In this document: one piece after another, positions 1 to 9,774 of the stretch
How positions within the stretch are numbered: the first letter of the stretch is position 1
How the letters are laid out: each line of letters starts with the position of its first letter
Source: Hemileia vastatrix
Lineage: Eukaryota; Basidiomycota; Pucciniomycetes; Pucciniales; Zaghouaniaceae
Assembly (NCBI GenBank): GCA_030280995.1
Contig: JASXTE010000017.1
Coordinates: forward strand, 21,257,998 to 21,321,997
DNA length: 64,000 nucleotides
Direction of reading: 5' to 3'
Notes under the pieces: generated by a model
What the model was told of the DNA's origin: nothing
The model's database searches: none
The model's input: only the letters and a program-made list of their open reading frames with translations
Translations under genes and position numbers: made by a program

Positions 1-840
1 TCTTATCAAAAATAAAAGACAAAAAAACTGTAGAAGACTAAGATTCCCCCCTTTCTATCTGATTCTCCTACTCCTGACCTTTCCAACAATATCCTACATG
101 CATAGGATCTACTATAAACTATTGATCTAGTAAGCATAATAAATTTCTAACCAAATTTTTCCACAATAGACAAATTTTAACCCAGTGACCAGACTTTCCC
201 ATTGTGAGCAAATTTTGCCACAATGAGCTAATTTTGCTAGATTAAGCTAATTTTGCAAGATTGAGCTAAATTTGCCACAGTGAGATAATTTTGCCACCAT
301 AACCAAACTTTTCCACAATGACAGAATTTTTCCAGTACACTTTGCTTTTGCACCGGAAAAGCACCAGAGCTCAGTGGCCATTCCTTCAGCACACCATATC
401 CACCAATAATACTAAAAGACACTAAATCAAGTAAAACACTAAAAAACAGTAAAATATGATAAAAAACCATCAAGACATAAAAGATATAGTAAAATCTGGG
501 CTATCCAATGATAATAATCACCTTCCGAAATTCCAAATATCCAGCCTGATAATCCAGAAAATTGCTACTAATCTTCAAAAATAAACCCAAAAGAGACCCA
601 GAAGTACCCAAAAGATAGAGAATCACCCCAAAAATCCATTAAGACCATCTCCAAATCCATAAAACCATAAAATCACAAGAAAAATACCATCAAATAAACA
701 TTCCAAAATGCCACAAATCAACCCAAAAATATCCATAATAACCAAATTAACACCTGGTAACACCAAAATTTCCTTTCAACCAGTATTCAATCAAGTTTTC
801 ACCTAAGTGGCATACCCAGATGTTGAATGCCACAATGCCT
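1..840. other. AT-rich region without a gene, with short tandem repeats
   Basis: No convincing coding region. About 150-345 holds a run of diverged ~20-base units of the form GAGCAAATTTTGCCACAAT, repeated roughly nine times. Positions 430-540 resemble 3770-3840 and 3930-4040 (each has a block with GACATAAA(A)TATAG and GGCTATCCAAT), so a dispersed repeat of about 130 bases is present. The ORFs here are short and overlap these repeats. Confidence 0.5.
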
Positions 841-1114
841 AATTTAAAATTATTGGAAAGTCCAAATCCTTAATGTTTAGCATTGGGACTCCTAATTTGA
901 TAGCACACAATTCACTTTGTGAAGAACATCTTGCTGAAAAATCCAAGCCCACAGACACTAAACCTTCTTCCGCGCTTCCTTTTTTCCTTTGTTATCCTGA
1001 CACTCAATTACATAGTTATAATAGTGCTATCTTCTGTGCTATTATTTCCCCTTTATTCTTTGAAACACACAATCTGATTGGTCCAAAAAAGTAGACTACC
1101 TGCGAGACATGTAC
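841..1114 (-). repeat. LTR fragment of the right-edge Gypsy family
   Basis: This stretch aligns, with many point differences, to 60525-60791, the terminal part of the LTR of the minus-strand element at the right edge. Shared blocks include ATTATTGGAAARTCCAAATCC, CACATCTTGCTG, CCCCTTTATTCTT and CTGATTGGTC. It ends in GTACTACA at 1114, matching GTACCATA at 60791, the LTR start read on the minus strand. No internal retrotransposon sequence follows, so it is a solo or truncated LTR; the far end was not found. It directly abuts the cassette fragment that begins at about 1117. Confidence 0.6.
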
Positions 1115-1116
1115 TA

Positions 1117-1621
1117 CAAAGTGAGGTGACTAACTTAATGTTTTTTAGTTCTGTGGCAACAAAAAATTAAAGAAATGCTACATAAATGACTTTATTTACC
1201 TTTCCATTACTAAATTACTGGTCTTATTATTCTACTACAGAATTATCATTTTCATCATAGGAACTAGTTCCATCCTGACCAAGAATTAGCATATATGAGA
1301 AATTACACTCTAGATATCCTTTAGATTTTTTCTGAATATTCTTTCTTAAACATTATTTTACAGGTGAAGAATAAAATTCACCTCATGAAGTAGATTTTAC
1401 AATTCCAATTAATAGCCTGATTTTTTTAGGTTCATTCAGAAGCATTAATTCACTAATATTCTCATAAACATCTTTCAATTTGTTACCTTTTAAAAATATA
1501 AAGGCCTTGTCTTTTAAAGAAAAATTCAAGCAAACAATTTTGACTCATTCTTTTCAAGTATATGTTTTTAAAAGCAGATTTGATATCTATTTATCATTGG
1601 AATGTTCAATTTTTTTTTAAG
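1117..1621 (-). repeat. Fragment of the outer end of the duplicated cassette
   Basis: Reverse-complement match to about 51540-52042, the outer end of the plus-strand cassette copy. Shared blocks include GTGAGGTGACTAACTT, ATGCTACATAAAT, GAACTAGTT and CAAGGCCTT. No ORF survives. The match stops at about 1621, where the small inverted-repeat element at 1625 begins. This is a third, partial copy of the sequence duplicated at 22027-51500. Confidence 0.65.
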
Positions 1622-1624
1622 TTT

Positions 1625-1821
1625 GGGGTATCAAAGTTAGAAATCTTCAACTTCAAAATATCTCTTTTTTCCACCAAATCAACAATGATTATTTTTAAAA
1701 AATATGCCATATTGTGCCCCCAAAGCACTTTTTAAATAAGAACTATGGTCAAGGTTTTGGCGTTCTATATGTGTTGTGAAATACCTTATAAATAATTACA
1801 AATTTCTAACTTCGATACCCC
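1625..1821. mobile_element. MITE-like element with 20-base terminal inverted repeats
   Basis: 1625-1644 reads GGGGTATCAAAGTTAGAAAT and 1802-1821 is its reverse complement with one mismatch. The 197 bases between hold no ORF. The flanks (TTT to the left, TTA to the right) do not give a clear target duplication. It could be a small non-autonomous DNA transposon or a chance remnant of a larger inverted repeat. Confidence 0.5.
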
Positions 1822-2260
1822 TTATTACACAGGAGAAAAAAACAGTGAACTAGACATCTAGTTGTTTTTTTGGTCCTTGTTTGAGCCCTGGTTGTGACTC
1901 TGCTCAATACCCTGGAGTGACCATGGTTGAGCTCATCCCCTTTCACTCATTCACTCAATCGCTTCTTTTCATTCACACTTTTTTGCTTGTTCACTCCTCT
2001 TTTTCTTTCCCCCTTCCCCTTGTAATTTTATGCTCCATCTGTTCCTTTTTCTTCTGTCTTTTTCCTCTTTCCCTCTTTCACTCATCTGCAACCTTCCTCG
2101 CTCTTCTGCTTACTTTCTCCCCCATTCTATACTTTTCTTATCTACTCACTCCCTCTACCTCTCTTCTTCCAACTTGAAACCTCTTTTCCTGTTTTGTTTA
2201 CTTTGTTCCTATCTCTGTTTTTTTACTTTCTTGCTATTTAGACTTGAATAAACTGGAAAT
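1822..2260 (+). repeat. Dispersed repeat with TAGACATCTAG palindrome and CT-rich body
   Basis: From 1822 the sequence TTATTACACAGGAG, an A run, then GAACTAGACATCTAGTTG, leads into a long pyrimidine-rich stretch. The same sequence lies inverted at about 21740-22015 with TAGACGTCTAG. In both places it borders cassette sequence. The pyrimidine bias yields hydrophobic Ser/Leu/Phe-rich ORFs on the plus strand that I regard as spurious. It may be a 5' leader, a terminal part of a transposon or a SINE-like repeat; I cannot decide. Confidence 0.5.
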
Positions 2261-2512
2261 CAATCTTGTCTGTCAGAGCCATATTCAACAAGTATTTACC
2301 TTTCAACTGAAGCTTTTGACTGAATTTTTCATTATTACTTTTTAATCATTCAACATTTTCTATGCTTATAAAACCCAGTGTCCTTTGAGTTTTAAGCTGA
2401 ACAGCACAAACAGTGGGTAAAAACTATGCACTCCCTCAGGACACCATCAGATACATTGTAAATTTCATTCAAGTAATCAGTTGTAAGCACCATAGTTGTT
2501 CCCAGGTTGGTT

Positions 2513-2772
2513 CACCGCGCAATATGGGGGGCGGACTTGTTAGCAAGTCCGCAACCTTGGACTCAAATTCACCACAGATTGAACACACATTGAGCTATTG
2601 ACAAAGGAACCATACAATCAGGGATGAAAACCACTCAGCATAACAGTTTTTGTGGGTCTTCAAGTAGAGTTCAGTATGAGTTCAGTATGAGTTCAGTCTG
2701 AGTTCCATCTGAGTTCTGTCTGAGTTCAGGTTGGGGACTTGCTAGCAAGTCCACCCCCTATATTGCGTAGTG
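2513..2772 (+). mobile_element. CACTA-type MITE, copy 1
   Basis: A 260-base element with terminal inverted repeats CACYRCGCAATATGGGGGG, each followed by a palindrome of the type GGACTTGCTAGCAAGTCC. The target GTT is duplicated at 2510-2512 and 2773-2775. Inside, near one end, about six copies of an 11-base unit GAGTTCAGTAT and variants (GAGTTCCATCT, GAGTTCTGTCT) lie in tandem, the kind of subterminal repeats that CACTA transposases bind. No coding capacity, so it is non-autonomous. The left terminus is CACCGCGC rather than CACTACGC. Three more copies are in the window. Confidence 0.85.
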
Positions 2773-3158
2773 GTTCTTTTGCTTTTTATCACACAGATTT
2801 TTCCTTCAATTCAAAAAACTATTACTACCAACTTTGACAATGATCTATATGTATTTATATTCATACTGAATTTCACTAGTAATTAAGAAAATATTGATCA
2901 AAAACATTCACACTAATCTAACATGACTTGTTTAATCAATCAATGTGCAAGAGAAATGGATGGTTTTCTAAATCTGAGAAACATCAGTTGAAAACTTTTT
3001 CAACAGTATTGTCATCTTCTTACAAAAAGATGATCACCCAGTGTATACAATCCTATAGTACTAGCTATAGGCCTTGACCAAGGGAGTTGGAGAAAAACCA
3101 GAGAGGAAATCCCCTGTCCCTTTAGAAAAATAGAGTGAGATTTACTTGCTAAAGCAAG
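2773..3158. other. Intergenic, nothing recognised
   Basis: AT-rich sequence without repeats shared elsewhere in the window and without a plausible ORF. Confidence 0.4.
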
Positions 3159-3494
3159 TTGGTTCCTGTTTTGCTAAAGCTCCTGTTTAACACACTTGAA
3201 TGCTTGATGAGCCAAGAAAGTAGCCACCAGATAGACTACCAGACCAAAGAACTGAAATGTAGAGCAAAGTCCACACCAGAGACAGAAAAGATACTTGATG
3301 TAGGCTTCAAATCCACACCAGAGACAGCAATAATACTTGCTATAGCTTGCAAGACTTTAACAGAGAAAACAGTTGCCAAAGTTAAGTTAAATGAAGAACT
3401 CACTTGCAACAAACACAGCCAATTGTGGCCAGAAAACAGTGAAAACCTAGTGAGGAACAATGATATCACCTCCGGATGGTTGTATGATGATTAA
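3159..3494 (+). CDS. Hypothetical 111-aa protein with internal repeat
   Basis: An ORF starting at ATG 3159 and ending TAA at 3494. I do not recognise it. Residues about 37-75 hold two imperfect ~14-residue repeats (KSTPETEKILDVGF and KSTPETAIILAIAC) followed by a weaker third (KTLTEKTVAK). It is Lys/Thr/Glu-rich, with no membrane segment or signal peptide. There is no TATA-like promoter or intron evidence, and it sits in repeat-dominated DNA, so it may be a chance ORF over a ~42-base tandem repeat. Confidence 0.25.
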   Translation: MVPVLLKLLFNTLECLMSQESSHQIDYQTKELKCRAKSTPETEKILDVGFKSTPETAIILAIACKTLTEKTVAKVKLNEELTCNKHSQLWPENSENLVRNNDITSGWLYDD

Positions 3495-4565
3495 GGTTTC
3501 CCCAAACTGTCTTATTCACTATGTACACACAGACCACTAACTAAGAGCCCATGCGCACCCACCAATCTGGCGCCTGTACCTGCCAAATTGCATAAAAAAC
3601 CCTCCTGGAGTGCTCCCCAACCTCCTAAAACAGAGGCAGGGGGGCCGCCCGATGTCGGAGATGCCGCCTGAAGTGGCCCGGTCTCCCTGAAGCCAGAAAA
3701 CCAATAAAAACCACTAATCTACTTAGAAAAATTAGCTACAACAACTAAAACCTTTAAAACAAGCAATTTCACTATAACAACATTGAGACATGAAATATAG
3801 AGAAAAATTAGCTCTATCCAATGGTACTAAGCACTTAACACTAAGACTTAAGGTTAGCCCGTAAAACACAAAAAACAAAATTAAACAGCAATCTTTTAAA
3901 AATGAAAAATGAGGTAATGACCCCTTAAAACTCAGAATATGAAAAATGTCTTCAAGACATAAAATATAGAGAAAAACCAGGGCTATCCAATAATAGTACC
4001 CACATACCCGTAGACCCAATATCCACGGAATAAAACCAGAAAAATACCCAATTCTTTAACAGATGTCAATTAAGACTTGCACAAACTGCGCCAAATCACA
4101 CAACAAAGGCCCCTGCCAATGTTGGAAGACCACACCGGTAATAAATATGAGATAAACAAAATCTATGCACAGCCTATGTGAAACCAACAAAAAATTAGAT
4201 TAAGTTAGTGATTTTCCCTAAACTTACTCAGATAATTCACATACCAAATCCCACTGAACCTTCATTGATTGCAATCAATAACATTTGCCTCAAATCTTCA
4301 GACATATCCTATGATGGTAAACTTTTCAATTGAAAAAAGAATTTTAAAAAAAATTACTTAAATGATAATAAAAATAGCCATCATCACTCACTCTATTTGA
4401 TTAAAAAATGTATGGGCACTTGACAAAACATTTTTAGTATGGGCATTGACAAGTGAAAACTGAAGGAAAAAACAAGTGAAACAAAAAAAGATAACTTTTA
4501 GCCATCTCTGTTTATCATATAACTTGGTGCACACTAGCACAAGGCTTACCTTTGTAGCTCCTTGA
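3495..4565. other. Non-coding region with a GC-rich patch
   Basis: 3540-3705 is strikingly GC-rich for this window (blocks such as GGCAGGGGGGCCGCCCGATG) and may be the relic of a promoter or LTR. From about 3750 to 4040 the ~130-base repeat also seen near 430-540 occurs twice. The rest is AT-rich and shows nothing. An ORF on the minus strand at 3732-4019 lies entirely in the repeat and is not called. Confidence 0.35.
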
Positions 4566-7294
4566 AACTACGGGAAATCTAGGGGTTAATTGCTAGCAAT
4601 CCCCTCTCTTGAAATTTAGAGTGTCCCTTAATTATGCCAGGTTTATGAATACTTTATAAACATAAGTAAGTTAGAGTTAGATTTACATTTATTCTAAAAT
4701 TGATTATAGACAGAATATCAACTGATTCCAAATTATGCACAAGTTGATCCTCCAGAACTTGATTTTGGTCCTCTGATGAGCACAAATTGAGCACAAATTG
4801 TTCTAACCTAAGCTTATGCATATATAATAATTCAGGATACTTGCTCTATTAAATTTTATAAGAAAATAAAATATTGATGAATTTATATAAAAAAATTATT
4901 ATGTAAGATATTAAATTATAAATTTAGGCATCATAGGAGGGCACTTAATAGAACTTAATTATACTATGTGACACCTTAATACTGTATCACACAGTTTGAA
5001 AAATTTAAAACAAAATGTGTCATGATGGGCAATGAAATTGCTTGGACAGAAACTTTCGAAATTAATACTGACCATAATACACAAGTATGAAACCTTGGCA
5101 TCTTTCAAATAAAAGATTTTCCTTCTCATAAATGGATTTTTCTCAGTAACTCCCTCCTAAAAAGTGTCCTTGTGAGGTTTGTCTGACCTTCAGGGGGGTA
5201 ATTTGGCCACATCACACTACTTCTATTTCCATGATTGACCAAAAGATCATCCTCATTTCCATCTAAAGAGTTGATCACATCTGACTGTGGCTGATCAAAG
5301 GGGTCCACCTCAAGTTTGGCCAAACTTTTGGTGAACACTTTTTTGATGGATAGTTGCTAACTGGTGCTTTCCAAAATTCTCCATCTGAAGTTAGGCTAAA
5401 CTTCAGGAGGATAAATTTATTATGAATACCAAATTAACTGAAGAATACCTTTGCCCTAGCTACTCTGCATCATAAAAGTGTCCAACTGAGGTTTAGCCAT
5501 AATTCAGGTAGACACTTTTGGAAAGACACAGTATGATGGGTTTAACATCTATATATGGCAATAAGTATCAGTTTTTTATCAACATGGAACTAGAATTAAT
5601 TTAATATGGCCAAAGTGTCCACCTGAAGTTTGGCCAAAATACAGGTGGAAATTTTTATGAGGATTACTTGATGAAATGAAGAATAATTGCAATTAATTTC
5701 CATCATAAAATTTTCAAACTTAAGTTTATCAAAAATTGTGTTGACACTTTTGCCAGATCCAGTCATAGGGGATCAACTTTCTATATGGCAATGAGAATTA
5801 ATTTTTAGTCAATCATGGCATTAGAAGTAATTTTATATGGACAAACTTTCCACCTGATTTTTTTGCCAAAAATACGTTGGAAATGTTTATGAGGAATACT
5901 AGATTAACTAAAGAAGACTTGCACCCTACTACTGTCCATCATAAAAGTGTCCACCAGAAGAATTCTCAAACTTGTGGTTGACACCTTTGGCCTGGTCCAG
6001 CCATATGGGATCAATTCTGCATATGGAAATGAGGATTTAATTTGGTCAATCATAGTACTAGAAGTAATTTGATATAGACAAAGTGTCCAACTAAATATTA
6101 GAAAAAAATAAGTTGAAAACTTCATTTAGTTTTTCAAAAAATCAAATTAAGTACAATTTTATTCCTGATGATGCCCATTTTATCCAACACCTCTTCTGAG
6201 CCTTTAAAGTAGGCATTTAGCTTGAATTTTGAATTTCATATAAAATCCCTATTATTCAACCTATTTCTTTTTATCACTTTTTTTTCTTTTAGATATCAAT
6301 TAATTTTATGTAAAACAAATCATTTTCATAATTTTTTACCTGTATTTAATAAAATTATTAAAGGTTCAACATCACCCTGTAAGCATTTGGCACATGTTTT
6401 TTTGCTATACTAATAAAAATAATAATATACTGGTAACAAAAAATTGATCAAATGATAAAATATTAATAAAACAGAAAGATCAAATACCAGTGGATATGTT
6501 TTAAAAAAATACCATTTGCACATAAGAAGAGCTGCACCCTAGATACTCACCATCAAAGAAGTGTCTAGCACAAGTGCGGCTGAACTTGTGCTGGACACTT
6601 TTGGTCAGTTGCAGTCATATGAGATCAGTTCTCGCTATGGAAATGAAAAAAATTATTTGATAAAAAACTTCACTAGAAGTAGTTTTACATAGCCAAATTT
6701 TCTACCTAGATTTCATCCAAACCACAGGTGCACAATTTTTTATCTTTAAAAAAAAGTAAATTTAGTACAATTTATCCCTGACAGCTCTCATTCGCTTCAA
6801 CACCTCTACTGGCCATTGATAGTAGGAATATTACTTGCATTTCTTTTTTCATATTTGATCCATTTAACTTAATTTTTAATTCCTAATATTGCTTTTGGAT
6901 ATCAATTAATAATTTTTAAAATAAACTATTTTCATATTTTTATACATTTATTTAATAATATTATAAATGGCATAACATCACCTGGTATGCATTTGGCACA
7001 TGAGTTTTTTCTATACTTATAAAATTAATAATATAATGGCGACCAAAAATTAATCAAATGATATTAATGAGTGAGGAACAAATATAAAATACCAGTAGAC
7101 ATGTTTGTAAGAAATACTAGATGAAATGAAGAAAAATTCTACCCTAGCTACTCTCAATCATAAAAGTGTCCAGCACAAGTTTGGCCGAACTTGTGCTGGA
7201 CACTTATGGTCAGGTGAAGTCATATGGGAGCAATTCTCTCTATAGAAATGAAGATAAATTTTTGATATGAAATTACACTAGAAGTAGTTTGATA

Positions 7295-7555
7295 CACTAC
7301 GCAATATAGGGGGTGGACTTGCTAGCAAGTCCTCAACCTGAACTCAGATTGAACTCAGATGGAACTCAGACTGAACTCATACTGAACCCATACTGAACTC
7401 TACTTGAACACCCACCTAAAACTGTTCTGCTGAGTGGTGTTCATCCCTGATTGTATGGTTCCTTTATCAATAGCTCAATGTGTGTTCAATCTATGGTGAG
7501 TTTGGGTCCAAGGTTGCGGACTTGCTAGCAAGTCCGCCCCCCATATTGTGTGGTG
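7295..7555 (-). mobile_element. CACTA-type MITE, copy 2
   Basis: A 261-base copy, inverted relative to copy 1, with CACTACGCAATATAGGGGG and CACCACACAATATGGGGGG termini and target duplication ATA (7292-7294 and 7556-7558). The mirror arm carries the undisturbed empty site at about 15690-15710 (GCCATATCAAACTAC), confirming the exact ends. It shares the 11-base subterminal repeats and the GGACTTGCTAGCAAGTCC palindromes with the other copies. Confidence 0.92.
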
Positions 7556-8030
7556 ATATGGCAAAATTTTCATGCTGAAGTTTTGGTAAAGCTATAGTGG
7601 ATTTTTTTTTATTTTTACAAAAAAAAAATTTAGTGCAAGTTTAGCCCTGATTGTGCTAATTTGATTCAACATCTCTTTTTTCTGGTTATGGCAGGAATTT
7701 TACTTGGATTTTAATTTTCATCTTTGATTTCTTTTATTTTACTTTATTCCTCTCATATTTCTTTTGGATAGAAGTTTATTTTTTGTAAAATAAATCATTT
7801 TCATATTTTTTTACCTTTATTTAATAATATTATAAAAGGTGTAACATCAACCAGTATTCATTTGGCACACAAGTTTTTGCTATACTGATAATATTAATAA
7901 TATAATGGTGACAAAAAATTAATCAATCAATAAATATTAGTGAGGCACAAAGATTTAATAACAGTGGAAATTTTTATAAGAAATTCCAGATGATTTAAAA
8001 TCACTTTCTCCCTGGCTACTCTCCATGATA

Positions 8031-8072
8031 AAGTGTCCAGCAAAAGTTTGGCCAAACTTTTGCTGGACACTT
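8031..8072. repeat. Perfect 42-base palindrome in a satellite unit
   Basis: AAGTGTCCAGCAAAAGTTTGG and its exact complement meet at the central GGCC. It is the cleanest example of the palindrome found once per ~600-base unit in both arrays. In other units the core reads CAGCACAAGTTCGGCCGAAC with a few mismatches. The corresponding position in the right arm (about 15213) has lost the palindrome, the usual fate of hairpin-forming DNA. Confidence 0.9.
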
Positions 8073-9174
8073 TTGGTTGCATGCGGTCAGACGCTATCAA
8101 TTCTTTTTATGGAAATGAGACTGAATTATCACTCCATCATTTCACTGAAAGTAGTTTTATATTGACAAATTGTCCACTGGAAGTTTGTCCGAACCTATGG
8201 TAGACAATTTTTTTCTTTGGTAAAAAGTAAATTTGATCCATGTTAATCCATGATGGTGCCCATTTTTTCTGAAGCCTCTACTGGCTCATGATAGCAGAAA
8301 TTATACTGAATATCTTTATATCATGATTGATCTCTTTAATTTTAATTTTACCCTTTTATTTATCCTTTAGCTTTTAAATATCAATTTTATCTTGGTAAAA
8401 CTGATATCTTTCAAATTTTTTTACATTTATTATATTATATTATTAAAGTTGTAAAATAACCCAGTGTACATTCATTACACATGTTTTTGCTATACTAAAA
8501 ACATTAATAATATAATGGTGACTAAAAAATAATAAAATAATAAATATGGATGACACAGAAAGATCAAATACTCATAGACATTTTTAAAATAAATATAAGA
8601 TTAACTGAAGAAGACTTGCACCCTAACTACTCTCCATCATAAAAGTGTCCAGCACAATTTCAGCTAAGCTTGTGCTGGACACTTTTGGTTGCATGCAGTC
8701 AGATGGGATAAATTTACTCAATGGAAGTTAAAATGAATTTTTACTCAATCATTGCACAAGAAGTAGCTTTATACTGCTATACTATCCTCCTGATTTTTTG
8801 GAAAACCTCAGGTGGACACTTTTATTAATTTAAAAAAAAAAGAAAATATATTCCAAATCTAGAACTGGTGGTGCAAATTTGGTCTGAAAACTCAAATTAT
8901 CTTTGATGGCAGAAATTTTATTTGAATGTTTAATTTCATATTTAATCACTTTTATTTTACTTTTTTATTCCTGTTTTTGCTTACAAATATCAATTTATTT
9001 ATTGTAAAACTAATACTTTTCATATTTTTTTTACTTTTATTTAATAAGATAATTAAAGATGGAGCATCTCGCAGTATGCATTTGGCTTATATTTTTTTTC
9101 AATACTTATAACATTAATAGTATAATGGTGAAAAACAATGAATCAAATGATAAATAGAGCACGGTGTTAGAGAA

Positions 9175-9376
9175 AAATATAAGGGACAAAATTATATTTT
9201 TAATTTTAATTATTTATTTAATTTTTTAATTTTAACTTTCTGTAATTATTTAATTTATGATAACTAATTTTAATGTAACTAAATTATAATTAAATAATAA
9301 TTAAAATGATAAGGTGCCGCTTCATCCAGTAAATTATTAATTATTTCACTGGTTAAGTCTAGTAGCCTGGCTGACA
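9175..9376 (-). repeat. 3' LTR of a chromovirus fragment
   Basis: Read on the minus strand, an LTR-like segment starts TGTCAGCC at 9376 and ends CTCTAACA at 9175, about 202 bases. It is preceded by a purine tract (AAGAGTGAGGGAG, minus strand, 9377-9390) that fits a polypurine tract, and upstream of that is the integrase tail at 9412-9774. The body is almost pure A/T. The matching 5' LTR is absent, so the element is 5'-truncated. Confidence 0.6.
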
Positions 9377-9411
9377 CTCCCTCACTCTTAAAAAAAACAA
9401 TAAAAAAAATT

Positions 9412-9774
9412 CTATGGTTTTTTCTTTTTATACTTTCTTAGTAGAGTGGTAAGATTAGATATCTCCTTCCCGGGTATCCAAGAATCATATTCAGATGATT
9501 TATTCTTGAATCTCAATAAGTATTCTGTACCTTTTTCAGCAGTGACTATTCTGTCATTTAGAATTTTTTCAATTTCTGCTGTTTCAGTGATTTCATTTGG
9601 GGTTTTCTTTGGTCTACCCCTCCTTTTTGGGAATAAATCACTATTGGATGTGTAAGGTTTCAAAAGAGATATTGGAAAAACAGGATGTTTTCTGTCATAT
9701 GGGGAATACAGAATAACTTCAACTGCATTATCTCCAATCATTCTTCTGACAACAAATGGACCAAAAATTTTCAT
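9412..9774 (-). pseudogene. Chromovirus Pol C-terminus: GPY/F module plus chromodomain
   Basis: This 120-codon ORF is the tail of a Ty3/Gypsy integrase. Residues 5-40 form the GPY/F module (GPFVVRRMIG ... HPVFPISLLKPY). A basic AT-hook-like RRGRPKK follows at about 51. Residues 66-112 match a chromodomain (EIEKILNDR ... YLLRFKNKSSEYDSWIPGKEI), which in chromoviruses steers integration to modified histones. Reverse transcriptase and the integrase core are missing; satellite sequence resumes just upstream at about 9768, so this is a 5'-truncated remnant at the meeting point of two arrays. The ORF itself is intact to its stop. Confidence 0.7.

Larger units (their letters stand above)
4566..9162 (-). 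repeat. Left arm of the giant inverted repeat
   Basis: Reverse-complement of 14160-18422. Recognisable ~600-base units carry palindromes at 5944-5987 (diverged), 6561-6598, 7166-7203, 8031-8072 and 8641-8686; towards the outer end the units are shorter and more diverged, with palindromes of a second type around CCACCTGAAGTTTGGCCAAA (5290, 5620). Homology to the right arm stops at about 9162. Short ORFs at 5126-5338, 6222-6413 and 8926-9111 have mirror copies in the other arm, but they are only translations of the repeat. Confidence 0.8.

Noticed and set aside
1881..2251. Two overlapping hydrophobic ORFs
   Set aside because: Artefact of a CT-rich repeat; no membrane-protein pattern beyond composition.
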